Shown: positions 1 through 8,062 of the stretch, piece after piece
Numbering within the stretch: the stretch's first letter is position 1
Layout of the letters: the number at the start of each line of letters is the position of its first letter
From: Acidobacteriota bacterium
GTDB taxonomy: Bacteria; Acidobacteriota; Terriglobia; Terriglobales; Acidobacteriaceae
DNA: 44,925 bases
NCBI GenBank assembly: GCA_021800255.1
Contig: JAJYZC010000023.1
Span: 1-44,925, forward strand
Direction of reading: 5' to 3'
The notes under the pieces: generated by a model
What the model was told of the DNA's origin: nothing
The model's input: only the letters and a program-made list of their open reading frames with translations
The model's database searches: none
Translations under genes and position numbers: made by a program

Positions 1-70
1 CGGAGGGATTAGGCAGTGTCTGGCAGAGGAACGGCATCCCCTGCCAACACACGGGAGGGAGAATCCGAGG

Positions 71-96
71 CTAGAGCGGTTTGGGAAATGCTGTAG
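71..96. repeat. Short inverted repeat resembling the ends of the 117-bp palindromic element
   Basis: The half-sites CTAGAGCGGTTT and AAATGCTGTAG face each other across three bases. They match the outer ends (CTATAGCATTTT and AAAATGCYRTAG) of the complete elements at 23860-23976 and 34213-34328. I read it as an end-only or internally deleted version of that element. It lies in the non-coding DNA upstream of the cytochrome gene. The similarity is short, so the assignment is tentative. Confidence 0.4.
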
Positions 97-186
97 GTTT
101 CCGCATTGGGCGCGGCCAGCCTTCCCAGATCGAGCGTGAAGCGCCGTCCGTAAGGTAGCATGAAGGACTATGGAGGTTTTACGAAG

Positions 187-759
187 ATGGGGCGTTTTCT
201 GTTGGGGATTGTTTTGGGCGTGATTTTAGTGCCCCTTTGCGTGATGGCATGGCTGCGTTATGGCCATCCGCCCGTCGCAGTAAGCGATCCGCCGCTGCCG
301 ATGGAGAAGTGGATTACGCATATTCCATTGCACGTCCGGATCGACCGGCAGATGGTGAAGACACCGCCGATCCAGGCCGATGGAGAGGCTTTCCTGGCCG
401 GAGCGCAGATTTACAGCCAGGATTGTGCGGGCTGCCACGGCTTTTACGGCAAGCCTTCCCTCCTTGCCCCGCACATGTTCCCATTTCCTACGCAGCTCTG
501 GGAGGCGCATCACAACGGGAAGGTGGTGGGCGTGAGTGACGACCCTCCGGGCGTGACAGCGTGGAAGGTGGACAACGGAATCCGTCTCTCGGGTATGCCG
601 TCCTTCAAAAACGTACTCAACGATACCCAGATATGGCAGGTGAGCCTGCTGCTGGCGAATGCCGCTAAGCCGTTGCCTCCAGCGGTGCTGGCGATCGTGA
701 GCGGAGAGACACCGGCGCCGGCGCCGGCTGCGCCCGCGAAAAAGGGGAAGAAACGCTAG
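187..759 (+). CDS. Membrane-anchored cytochrome c (single haem)
   Basis: The start at 187 was chosen because GGAGG at 172-176 sits 10 nt upstream; an in-frame ATG at 160 lacks a comparable site. The product has 190 residues. A hydrophobic segment (residues 4-22) is either an uncleaved anchor or a signal peptide. A c-type haem site CAGCH is at residues 80-84, and Met137 in SGMPSFK is the likely distal ligand, as in class I cytochromes. The tail is rich in Ala and Pro and ends in a Lys/Arg cluster. It should act on the outer face of the cytoplasmic membrane as an electron carrier. No oxidase or dehydrogenase partner is nearby, so its electron donor and acceptor cannot be named. The family (cytochrome c, CBB3-like) is secure; the specific role is not. 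Confidence 0.85.
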   Translation: MGRFLLGIVLGVILVPLCVMAWLRYGHPPVAVSDPPLPMEKWITHIPLHVRIDRQMVKTPPIQADGEAFLAGAQIYSQDCAGCHGFYGKPSLLAPHMFPFPTQLWEAHHNGKVVGVSDDPPGVTAWKVDNGIRLSGMPSFKNVLNDTQIWQVSLLLANAAKPLPPAVLAIVSGETPAPAPAAPAKKGKKR

Positions 760-782
760 GGCAATTAAAAGGACCTACGGCC

Positions 783-962
783 ATGAAGATGCTTGAACCG
801 CTGCGCAAGGCATTCGGCTATGTGCTGCTGAGCATGGGCGTCTCAAGTTCGGCCAAGATGACCAAGCCGGCATCTAAGGTTGGGCCTAAGACGGACAGCG
901 GCGCTGCCCTGGAAGGCGACTCTGCCCGTAGAATGGACGAGGAGGCCCAGCGCGGTTCCTGA
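783..962 (+). CDS. Small hypothetical protein (59 aa)
   Basis: An open frame of 59 codons starts 23 nt after the cytochrome stop. AAAGGA lies about 10 nt before the ATG. The peptide begins MKMLEPLRKAFGYVLLSMGV, a short amphipathic to hydrophobic segment, and continues with a polar, Lys/Asp/Glu-rich tail. I recognise no family. Position and ribosome-binding site suggest co-transcription with the cytochrome gene, but a chance ORF of this size is possible in GC-rich DNA. Its downstream end abuts the 38-nt repeat region before the ABC transporter. Confidence 0.35.
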   Translation: MKMLEPLRKAFGYVLLSMGVSSSAKMTKPASKVGPKTDSGAALEGDSARRMDEEAQRGS

Positions 963-1001
963 ACTGCTGAACCCTTGCGAAGTTTGTGTCCGCCGCGGCG
1001 G

Positions 1002-1039
1002 GCTTTCTGGGTAGAGCGGCTCTGGAACCGTTGTAGCCT
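1002..1039 (+). repeat. 38-nt dispersed repeat, copy A
   Basis: This segment matches 7433-7470 at 32 of 38 positions; the conserved blocks are GCTTTCTGGGTA at the left and TCTGGAACCG with TGTAGCCT at the right. Copy A ends 11 nt before the start codon of the ABC transporter gene and so occupies the place where a ribosome-binding site would be expected. No Shine-Dalgarno sequence is visible there. Function unknown. Confidence 0.5.
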
Positions 1040-1050
1040 CACTCCCTCCG

Positions 1051-3048
1051 ATGGCGGAAGCAGAGCAAACGAAGTCACGCCCAACCCTCCGGGAAGCGAC
1101 CGCCCGCAAGGCCGACGAAGACCCGGTGGGGAAGGCTTACGACGCGCGGCTGATGCGCCGGCTTGCGCATTACGTGCGGCCTTACTGGCTGCCTGCAAGC
1201 GTCTCTGCGCTGTCGGTTTCGCTGAAATCCCTCTGCGACGTGATCGGCCCCTACTTGGTAAAGGTGGCCATCGACCGCTATCTGACCGGCAAGCCGGGGC
1301 CGGCAACCAACTGGCTCACGCGGCGGCTGCCGGCCAATCCCTACAGCGGAATCACCGATCTGGCAGCCATCTATCTGGGCGCGCTGCTCGTGTCCTACCT
1401 ATTTGAGTTTGTGCAGACCTACCTGATGCAGTGGCTGGGGCAGAAGATCATGTTCGACCTGCGGCGCGACATCTTCCGCCACATGCAGGGAATGCACATC
1501 GGGTTTTTCGACACCCACCCGGTAGGACGGCTGGTGACGCGGCTGACCTCGGACGTGGACGCCATCAACGACATGTTCACCACCGGCGTGCTGGCCATCG
1601 TGAACGATACCTTCAGTCTGACGGTGATGGCGGTGGTGATGCTCACCATCAACTGGTGGCTGGCGCTGCTGGCCTTTGCCGTGCTGCCGCTGATCCTGCT
1701 CGTGACACGCATCTTCCGCGACCACGTGCGCGAAAGCTACCGGCGGGTGCGCGCGTCCATCGCGCGCATCAACAGCTTCACGCAGGAGCACATCACGGGG
1801 ATGAGCGTGGTACAACTGTTCAACCGCGAAGAGCGCGCCTACAAAGATTTCGAGGCGGTCAACGAGCAGTACATGATCGCGTTTTTCGACACCATCTTTG
1901 CGTATTCGCTGTATTACCCGGCGGTAGAGCTGTTGTCGTCGGTGGCCATCGCGCTGGTGGTGTGGCGGGGCGGCTTCAGCGTGCTGGCGCGGGGCACGGT
2001 GACCATCGGCATTCTGGCGATGTTCATCCAGTACTCGCAGCGGTTCTGGCGGCCGATCCAGGACCTGAGCGACAAGTACAACATCCTGCAGGCGGCGATG
2101 GCGGCCTGCGAGCGCATCTTCAAGCTGCTGGATACGGAGCCGGAGATTGTAAGCCCTGCGCATCCGTTGGAGGGCGACGGAACGAACCGGATCGAGTTCC
2201 AGCACGTGTGGTTTACTTATCAAAAGCTGAGCGAGGCACAGCAGGCGGCGGTGAACGAAGCTGCGAGGTCAGAGAACAGCGCCGCAGCACTAGGGGCGAT
2301 CGCGGGAATCGAATGGATATTGAAGGATATTTCCTTCACCGTCGAGCCGGGACAGACGGTGGCGATCGTCGGCCACACAGGCGCGGGCAAGACCACGCTG
2401 ACCAGCCTGATGATGCGCTTTTACGACGTGACCGCGGGACATATCCTGGTGGACGGCGTGGACCTGCGCCGGCACAACCTGAATGCGCTGCGGCGGCACT
2501 TTGCGGTGGTGCTGCAGGATCCGCTGCTGTTCACCGGTACACTGGCCGAGAACATCCGCATGGGCAACGAAGAGGTGACCGATGAGGAGATGCGCCGCGC
2601 CGCGCAGGACGTGAATGTGCTGGAGTTTATCGAGGGTTTGCCGCGGGGCTTCGACGAGCCCATGCAGGAGCGGGGCAACTCGCTCTCCACAGGCCAAAAG
2701 CAGCTCATCAACTTTGCGCGCGCGTTGGCCTACAATCCGCGCATTCTGATTTTGGACGAAGCCACGTCCAGCGTGGATACGGATACCGAGCTGCGCATCC
2801 GGGCGGCGCTGGAGCGGATGGTACAGGGCCGGACCAGCGTGGTGATTGCGCACCGGCTCTCGACTGTGCAGCGCGCCGACGTCATCCTGGTGATGCACAA
2901 AGGGCAGTTGCGCGAGATGGGCACGCACCAGGAGCTGCTGGCCGCGCGCGGAATCTACTGGAGGCTCTACCAGATCCAGTACAAGGACCAGGAGACGAAC
3001 GGCCTTTTGCCGCCGGAGCGCGAGGCGTCGATTGCGCCCGCGGTGTGA
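1051..3048 (+). CDS. ABC half-transporter, ATPase fused to permease (MsbA/YheH-like exporter)
   Basis: The 665-residue product joins a type-1 exporter membrane domain (about residues 35-345, six predicted helices) to a nucleotide-binding domain. Walker A is GHTGAGKTT at 441-449 (Lys447), the signature is LSTGQ at 545-549, Walker B is ILILDE with Glu570, and the switch histidine is His601 in IAHRLS. All catalytic residues are present, so it should hydrolyse ATP as a homodimer or heterodimer. A non-conserved stretch of about 30 residues separates the domains (AQQAAVNEAARSENSAAAL). The family exports lipids, drugs or peptides; the substrate cannot be read from sequence. No second half-transporter is adjacent. 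The start lacks a visible ribosome-binding site because a 38-nt repeat lies directly upstream. Confidence 0.93.
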   Translation: MAEAEQTKSRPTLREATARKADEDPVGKAYDARLMRRLAHYVRPYWLPASVSALSVSLKSLCDVIGPYLVKVAIDRYLTGKPGPATNWLTRRLPANPYSGITDLAAIYLGALLVSYLFEFVQTYLMQWLGQKIMFDLRRDIFRHMQGMHIGFFDTHPVGRLVTRLTSDVDAINDMFTTGVLAIVNDTFSLTVMAVVMLTINWWLALLAFAVLPLILLVTRIFRDHVRESYRRVRASIARINSFTQEHITGMSVVQLFNREERAYKDFEAVNEQYMIAFFDTIFAYSLYYPAVELLSSVAIALVVWRGGFSVLARGTVTIGILAMFIQYSQRFWRPIQDLSDKYNILQAAMAACERIFKLLDTEPEIVSPAHPLEGDGTNRIEFQHVWFTYQKLSEAQQAAVNEAARSENSAAALGAIAGIEWILKDISFTVEPGQTVAIVGHTGAGKTTLTSLMMRFYDVTAGHILVDGVDLRRHNLNALRRHFAVVLQDPLLFTGTLAENIRMGNEEVTDEEMRRAAQDVNVLEFIEGLPRGFDEPMQERGNSLSTGQKQLINFARALAYNPRILILDEATSSVDTDTELRIRAALERMVQGRTSVVIAHRLSTVQRADVILVMHKGQLREMGTHQELLAARGIYWRLYQIQYKDQETNGLLPPEREASIAPAV

Positions 3049-3161
3049 GAAAGCAAATTTCGCGCAGCAGAGATACAGACGCGCGCCGGCCGGATGGCGA
3101 ACGGCCTTGGTCTACGGCTCCTGTATCCGCGTTCGGACAGAACGCGAGCGTTGCCGGGGGG

Positions 3162-4640
3162 TTAATGTTCCGGCTCGTCTTCCCTGCTCTCTTCGGTTTC
3201 CCCGGCCAGCGCCAGGGCCGGGTCTTCTTGCTCGACGGATTCGAGCAGCTTAGCCGGAAGCGGCCTGCGCGGCTTCACGCCCAGTTGGCGCAGCATCTCC
3301 ACCTGGCGGATCAGGTTGCCGTCGCCGGCGCTCAGCTTCTTACGCGCGTCCTCGTAGCTCTGGCTGGCGTTGCGCAAGCCTTTGCCGACCTCTTCCAGAT
3401 CGTTGACGAAGCCCACGAATTTGTCATAGAGCTTGGCGCCGCGGTCCATCACATCTTTCACGTTGCGCGCCTGCGCCTCCTGCTGCCAGAGCACGTTCAC
3501 AATGCGGATGATGTAGAGCAAGGTTGTCGGCCCGACGAGCAGGATTCCCTGCTGGTAGGCGTCGGCCCATAGCGAAGCATCGTTTTGGAGGGCGAGCAGG
3601 AAGGCCGGCTCGACGGGCACAAACATGACCACGAAGTCCGGCGTCTCGATGCCAGGCAGGCGGTCGTATCCAGCCTTTGCTAACTCGGTCACATGCCCAC
3701 GCACGCTGGCCAAATGCTGCTTGAGAGCGGTATTGCGCAGTCCCTCCGCATTTGCGTTCACGAAATCCGTGTACGCGGTGAGAGAGACCTTGGAGTCGAT
3801 GACCAGGCTGCGCTCGCCCGGCAGACGCAGGATAACGTCAGTTCGCGCTGACCGGGCGCGACCGCCGTCCTCGCTGTCTAATCCTGAAAATGTCTGCTGA
3901 AAACTGTACTGCTCGCCCTCGCGCAGGCCGGCCTTTTCCAGCAGGTCGCGCAGAATAAACTCGCCCCAGTCGCCTTGCGCCTTGGACGAGCCGCGCAGCG
4001 CCGTGGTCAGATTGCGGGCATCCTCTGAGAGTTGCTGGTTCAGTCCGTTGAGAGTCCCGATCAGCGTCTCCAATTTGGTCACGCCTGTTTTGGAGTCGCT
4101 CTGCGCCTCTTCTACTTTTTTACGGAACTCTTCAATCTGCGTTTTGAGCGGGCTGATGAGAGCGCCAAGCTCTTTCTGACTGCTAACAGAGAAGGTTTTT
4201 GATTTCTCGTCGAGAATCTTTGCGGCCAGCGCCTGAAACTGGTTGGAGAGCGCGTCCTTTGCAGTATCGAGCAACTGCACCTTCTCGGCAAGGCTCTTTC
4301 GCTCGCTATCAAGCTGTGTATTCAATTCTGCGATGCTCTTCGCCGCCAGAGTCGCCTCGCCGGTTTTGGTTTTGATTTCGGAGCGCAATAGCGCGCAGTC
4401 GGCATTGAGTTGGGCGATGGTCCTCTCGCGCTCGGCAGCCAGCAACTCGAACCCAGCGCGGGCATCGGATTCGGCCTGCGCCTGCGCCAGAGATTGGCGT
4501 GCTGCATTGAGCGTCTCGGCCAACTCGCGGTTGCGCTGCTCTAAGAGCGCCTTTTCCGCTTTCATGGAAGCGCTTCGCAGCCAAAACCCCACCAGGATTC
4601 CTACAATCGCCGCCACTACGCCAACCCCAGAAGCCGCCAT
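3162..4640 (-). CDS. rmuC: RmuC-family DNA recombination protein
   Basis: The start at 4640 is supported by AGGAG six bases upstream, better than an in-frame ATG 20 codons earlier. The 492-residue product opens with a transmembrane helix (about residues 5-22). A long coiled coil rich in Glu, Gln, Lys and Ala follows to about residue 200, then the RmuC domain with the QGDWGE motif. This order is typical of RmuC, a predicted membrane-tethered nuclease-like protein that limits inversions and aberrant recombination in E. coli. It is convergent with the ABC transporter (113 nt apart) and divergent from acpP. The C-terminal tail is acidic (EEDPALALAGETEESREDEPE). The molecular activity of the family remains poorly defined. 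Confidence 0.92.
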   Translation of the reverse strand: MAASGVGVVAAIVGILVGFWLRSASMKAEKALLEQRNRELAETLNAARQSLAQAQAESDARAGFELLAAERERTIAQLNADCALLRSEIKTKTGEATLAAKSIAELNTQLDSERKSLAEKVQLLDTAKDALSNQFQALAAKILDEKSKTFSVSSQKELGALISPLKTQIEEFRKKVEEAQSDSKTGVTKLETLIGTLNGLNQQLSEDARNLTTALRGSSKAQGDWGEFILRDLLEKAGLREGEQYSFQQTFSGLDSEDGGRARSARTDVILRLPGERSLVIDSKVSLTAYTDFVNANAEGLRNTALKQHLASVRGHVTELAKAGYDRLPGIETPDFVVMFVPVEPAFLLALQNDASLWADAYQQGILLVGPTTLLYIIRIVNVLWQQEAQARNVKDVMDRGAKLYDKFVGFVNDLEEVGKGLRNASQSYEDARKKLSAGDGNLIRQVEMLRQLGVKPRRPLPAKLLESVEQEDPALALAGETEESREDEPEH

Positions 4641-4944
4641 CGCCAACTCCTTTCCCTCTTCGCCGAATATACGCCTCAACCCTGTGCATATCCCGGCCAA
4701 ATCCCGCCGCGTCTGATTCCCGGGGCCCTATTCCGTATTCCATTTTTCTCGACGCCTTTACACACCCTCAACGGCCCGATAGACTTGAAGTTTCGGGGCC
4801 ATGCGCATCTTTTATGGCGCGGTGGTTGTCAATCCTAACCGCGGGGCAGTATGGTAGGCTCGCGGAACGGAGCCGGACTCTAGCCCCGGAAGAGTTTCTT
4901 TGGTTCTGAACAATCGGTTTCCAACAACACGAGGAGAAGCAGGC
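4641..4944. other. Divergent intergenic region rmuC/acpP
   Basis: This 304-nt stretch holds the rmuC ribosome-binding site at its left end and, toward acpP, a sigma-70-like promoter (4826-4855). The remaining 4665-4825 shows no convincing ORF, repeat or RNA structure. Confidence 0.5.
4826..4855 (+). promoter_or_regulatory. Predicted sigma-70 promoter for acpP-fabF
   Basis: A -35-like TTGTCA (4826-4831) and a -10-like TATGGT (4850-4855) are separated by 18 bp. This puts transcription start near 4862 and gives a leader of about 80 nt before acpP. It is the best match in this divergent region. It rests on motif spacing only. Confidence 0.45.
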
Positions 4945-5187
4945 ATGGCCGTTGAAGAAAAGGTGAAGCAGATCATTGTCGAGCAGTTGCAGGTGGACGA
5001 GGCCGAGGTGACGCCCGGCGCCAGCTTTCAGGAGGACCTGGGCGCCGACTCGCTGGACGTGGTCGAATTGGTGATGCAGTTCGAGGAAGCCTTCGACATG
5101 GAGATTCCCGACGAGGATGCGGAGAAAATCAAGACCGTCAAGGACGCCATCGACTACATCGAGAAGAACGCGAAAGGCGGCAAATAG
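4945..5187 (+). CDS. acpP: Acyl carrier protein
   Basis: The 80-residue acidic protein carries the phosphopantetheine site [14 protein letters not shown], with Ser36 as the attachment residue. Length and sequence are those of type II fatty-acid synthase ACP. The start at 4945 is preceded by GAGGAG; an upstream in-frame ATG at 4900 would add an unlikely 15-residue extension. It carries growing acyl chains during fatty-acid synthesis in the cytoplasm. fabF starts 3 nt after its stop, so the two are almost certainly co-translated, as in many bacteria. Confidence 0.97.
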   Translation: MAVEEKVKQIIVEQLQVDEAEVTPGASFQEDLGADSLDVVELVMQFEEAFDMEIPDEDAEKIKTVKDAIDYIEKNAKGGK

Positions 5188-5190
5188 GTT

Positions 5191-6462
5191 TTGATCCAGG
5201 CATCGACCCAGGCATCGCCGCGCAGAGTCGTGATCACCGGCCTCGGGCTGATCTGCGGCGTGGGCAACACCGCGCCTGAAGTCTGGCGGCAATTGCTCGC
5301 CGGGGCCAGCGGCATGGGCCCCATCCAGGGTTTCGACGCCAACGGCTACCCGGTCACCTTCGCCGCCGAGGTCAAGAACTTCGACCCGCTCAACTTCGTG
5401 GATAAAAAAGAAGCGCGCAAGATGGGGCGCTTCATCCACTTCGCCTTCGCCGCTACGCAGGAGGCCCTGGCGCAGTCGGGCTTGAAGATCACCGAGGAAA
5501 ACGGCGATAGGGTAGGCGTTTTCATCGGCTCCGGCATCGGCGGATTCGAGATCATCGAGCGCGAGCACTTCAATCTGCTGCAAGGCGGTCCGCGCAAGAT
5601 TTCGCCTTTCTTTATTCCTGCGGCTATCGTCAACATGGCCGCCGGCCAGATCAGCATTCGCTACGGCGCCAAGGGGCCTATCTCGGCCACCGCCACCGCC
5701 TGCGCCACCAGCGCCAACTCCATCGGCGACTCGGTGCGCATGATCCTCCACGGCGACGCTGACGCCATGATTGCCGGCGGCGCGGAGGCTGCGGTGACGC
5801 CGCTCTCGGTGGGCGGATTCGCCTCCATGCGCGCGCTCTCCACGCGCAACGGTGACCCCACCCATGCCAGCCGCCCCTTCGACAAGGACCGCGACGGTTT
5901 CGTCATCGGCGAGGGCGCCGGCATCCTTATTCTCGAAGAGCTGGAGTTTGCGCGCGCTCGCGGCGCCAAAATTTTGGCTGAAGTCATCGGCTACGGCATG
6001 AGCGCCGACGCCCATCACATGACGGGCATCGCCCCGGAGGGCCAGGGCGCGCAGCGCAGCATGAGAGCCGCCCTCAGAGACGCCGGCATCCGGCCCGAGG
6101 AGGTTGGCTACATCAACGCCCACGCCACTTCCACGCTGGCCGGCGACGGCAACGAGTCCCGCGCCATCGAAGCTGTCTTCGGCGAGCACGCCCTCAGCCG
6201 CAAGCTCAAGATCTCCGCCACGAAGTCAATGACCGGCCACCTGCTGGGCGGCGCCGGCGGCCTGGAGGCGGGCATTACCGTGCTGGCGCTCGTCAACCAG
6301 CAGCTTCCGCCCACCACCAACCACGATACCCCGGACCCCGAGTGCCGGCTCGACTACGTGCCCAATCACGCCATCGCGCACCGCTTCGACATCGGTCTCT
6401 CAAACTCCTTCGGCTTTGGCGGCATCAATGCGACGCTCATCCTGCGGCGCTGGACGGAGTGA
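5191..6462 (+). CDS. fabF: Beta-ketoacyl-ACP synthase II
   Basis: The 423-residue condensing enzyme elongates acyl-ACP with malonyl-ACP. The Cys-His-His triad is visible: Cys171 in TACATSANS, His311 in NAHATSTLAGD, and His350 in KSMTGHLLGGAGG. The glycine-rich C-terminal motif SNSFGFGGINA is also present. The frame begins with TTG at 5191, giving MIQASTQASPRRVVITGLG, which places the conserved RRVVITGLG near the N-terminus as expected. The rare start and the 3-nt gap to acpP suggest that translation depends on ribosomes leaving acpP. An intrinsic terminator follows at 6495. Confidence 0.96.
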   Translation: MIQASTQASPRRVVITGLGLICGVGNTAPEVWRQLLAGASGMGPIQGFDANGYPVTFAAEVKNFDPLNFVDKKEARKMGRFIHFAFAATQEALAQSGLKITEENGDRVGVFIGSGIGGFEIIEREHFNLLQGGPRKISPFFIPAAIVNMAAGQISIRYGAKGPISATATACATSANSIGDSVRMILHGDADAMIAGGAEAAVTPLSVGGFASMRALSTRNGDPTHASRPFDKDRDGFVIGEGAGILILEELEFARARGAKILAEVIGYGMSADAHHMTGIAPEGQGAQRSMRAALRDAGIRPEEVGYINAHATSTLAGDGNESRAIEAVFGEHALSRKLKISATKSMTGHLLGGAGGLEAGITVLALVNQQLPPTTNHDTPDPECRLDYVPNHAIAHRFDIGLSNSFGFGGINATLILRRWTE

Positions 6463-6494
6463 AGACAGGGATCAGGTTTCAGGGGCAGGACGCA

Positions 6495-6531
6495 GCCCGG
6501 GTCTCACACGAGATTCGGGCCGTTTTTGTTT
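6495..6531 (+). terminator. Rho-independent terminator of acpP-fabF
   Basis: An 11-bp stem (6495-6505 with 6510-6520, two G-U pairs) with loop ACAC is followed by CGTTTTTGTTT. It lies 33 nt after the fabF stop codon. Stem, loop and U-tract all fit a classical intrinsic terminator. Confidence 0.85.
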
Positions 6532-6541
6532 CCCCACACGG

Positions 6542-6562
6542 AAATGCTGGACTATAGCATTT
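6542..6562. repeat. End remnant of the CTATAGC palindromic element
   Basis: AAATGCT and AGCATTT form a 7-bp inverted repeat around GGACTAT. The right part, CTATAGCATTT, is identical to the outer end of the full element at 23860. It sits just beyond the fabF terminator in non-coding DNA. Confidence 0.4.
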
Positions 6563-6604
6563 AAACGAAGTTTCTTTCTGCGATTGCCCTGGCGGGATAA
6601 GTCT

Positions 6605-7909
6605 TTATTGCCCCTGCGATGCGATGGAACCAGAGACCAGGAATGCCGAGGCCGTAGCCTCCGGCTGCGGCGCGGACAGGCGGAGTGCGTTGGCGCCGCG
6701 GTCAGGAGTGCGCGGTAGAGAGCGAACGCGCTCGAAGCGCCGCCTCATTGTGGGCGGAGCGTAATTCTTGTACACGGTGATATGAAAGCACGCCTGGTCG
6801 AACTCCTCTTCCACGTCGATCTTGCCCTCCAGTTCCATCGCCAGCAGCACCCGCCGCATCCAGTAGAGTTCCTCGGGGGTCATGTGCTTTTTGGCAATGT
6901 CCACCGTGGCTCCCATGATGTGAGGGCTCACCAGGGAACCCTCGGCTGGAGCGGCATTTCCATTGATTCTCATCAGATACTCTTGGTAGGCGACTGTGCG
7001 TACTGCCGAGTTCACTTCCAGCGGCTGGCGAAACAACGCGGCATAGGCGCGCGCCAGATTAACCAAAAACTGCGCCGTCCAAGGACGGCAGTAACGGCGC
7101 AACGGCGATAGGGACGGATTGACGATGAGCGCATTTGAAATTGGTATAGGGACCAGCAGCTTATCCGCGATCCGAGCCCTCAGATCAGCCTCATCTTCGA
7201 TCCGTTGCAGCCCTTCGGCTTTCAGCCGCTCGTCCTGCCGCTCCAGCGATGCGAGCGATCCTTTCAGCGGAGGCACGGGACCCGATGCGAAGCGAAGGGC
7301 TGCATCTTCAGTCGCAACCTGCAAATCGCTGATTGTGGCTGCGCCGTCCCTGGAACGGTTCCAGGATTTATGTGTCAATTTGAGGTTTGTGCCGAGCGGC
7401 ATTCTCTTAAGGGAGATGCCGCCCGGCAGTGTGCTTTCTGGGTACGGCAATTCTGGAACCGCTGTAGCCTTCGTCTGTTCTTCGTGCGCTGCGTTGGCCT
7501 GTGATTCCGGCGGCTGGAATTGCCGCTCGCGCCGTGCTTGCCCCTGGCGCGCGAATTGCGGTTCTGCATAGGCTGCCGCGAAACCGGGATGGGGATGGGG
7601 ATATTCTGTGCGCCTCTGGGCGCGCAGGCGGGCCAGCCGCCGCCGCTCCAGGTCCTGCCGGATTCTCAAGCCTGCCGCGCGCCCAACCTGCTGCGGAGTG
7701 AGACGATGCGGCTCTCTCGCGAATCTTTGCAGAGAGGCCCGATGGCGGACAGGGCTGGAACGCGGTGCGGTGCGCCGGCCTCGTGAAGCTTCACGAGGCG
7801 CAACACGGAGATACTGTACATGAGTCCTGTGCGCTTTCGCTGCCGAAGCCGGAGCGCCGTAGGCTGGCGCCATCGCCAGCGCGAAAACGAGAAGTACAGT
7901 CCGGCACAC
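6605..7909 (-). CDS. Exported DUF5715-like protein with M15-type peptidase motifs
   Basis: The frame starts with GTG at 7909 and gives a clear signal peptide (VCRTVLLVFALAMAPAYGAPASA). The N-terminal third is basic, Arg/Gln/Pro-rich and low in complexity. The C-terminal domain (about residues 250-400) contains SAVRT, then SPHIMGATVDI and CFHITVYKNY. SxHxxGxxxD followed by a late histidine is the zinc-binding pattern of M15 D,D-/L,D-carboxypeptidases (VanY/DacB type), so an exported peptidoglycan hydrolase is likely. I associate this arrangement with the acidobacterial DUF5715 family from memory. A 38-nt dispersed repeat (7433-7470) lies inside the coding sequence and encodes part of VPELPYPESTLPGG. 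No good ribosome-binding site precedes the GTG, so the start is uncertain. Confidence 0.75.
   Translation of the reverse strand: MCRTVLLVFALAMAPAYGAPASAAKAHRTHVQYLRVAPREASRGRRTAPRSSPVRHRASLQRFAREPHRLTPQQVGRAAGLRIRQDLERRRLARLRAQRRTEYPHPHPGFAAAYAEPQFARQGQARRERQFQPPESQANAAHEEQTKATAVPELPYPESTLPGGISLKRMPLGTNLKLTHKSWNRSRDGAATISDLQVATEDAALRFASGPVPPLKGSLASLERQDERLKAEGLQRIEDEADLRARIADKLLVPIPISNALIVNPSLSPLRRYCRPWTAQFLVNLARAYAALFRQPLEVNSAVRTVAYQEYLMRINGNAAPAEGSLVSPHIMGATVDIAKKHMTPEELYWMRRVLLAMELEGKIDVEEEFDQACFHITVYKNYAPPTMRRRFERVRSLPRTPDRGANALRLSAPQPEATASAFLVSGSIASQGQ
7433..7470 (+). repeat. 38-nt dispersed repeat, copy B (inside a coding sequence)
   Basis: This copy matches 1002-1039 at 32 of 38 positions. 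It lies antisense within the linker region of the DUF5715-like gene and keeps that frame open. On the gene strand it encodes the Pro/Glu-rich peptide around VPELPYPES. A nearby perfect palindrome, CTGGAACGGTTCCAG (7350-7364), contains a related CTGGAAC core. Confidence 0.5.
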
Positions 7910-7928
7910 GGGGGAGGGTGCGGACAGT

Positions 7929-7941
7929 CTAGAGCGTTTTT
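7929..7941. repeat. End remnant of the CTATAGC palindromic element
   Basis: CTAGAGCGTTTTT resembles the outer end of the 117-bp element. It lies in the 153-nt gap between the DUF5715-like gene and aroB. Short match, so low confidence. Confidence 0.3.
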
Positions 7942-8062
7942 AGTGTAAATCAGCCCGTCTCCGATTCAGAGTGCCTATCCAGATACGGATTGGTCTGATA
8001 ATTGGGCGCACCGGTCAGCTTTTGCTCCTGCCGCAGCCAAGTATCGTGCGAGCAAATGATGG

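Noticed and set aside
3128..3146. 7-bp hairpin CGCGTTC/GAACGCG between the ABC transporter and rmuC as a terminator
   Set aside because: Short stem without a U-tract, 80 nt after the stop; too weak to annotate.
4768..6189. Minus-strand open frame opposite acpP-fabF
   Set aside because: Acidic, Gly/Ala-rich antisense translation with no motif; fabF has its complete catalytic triad.
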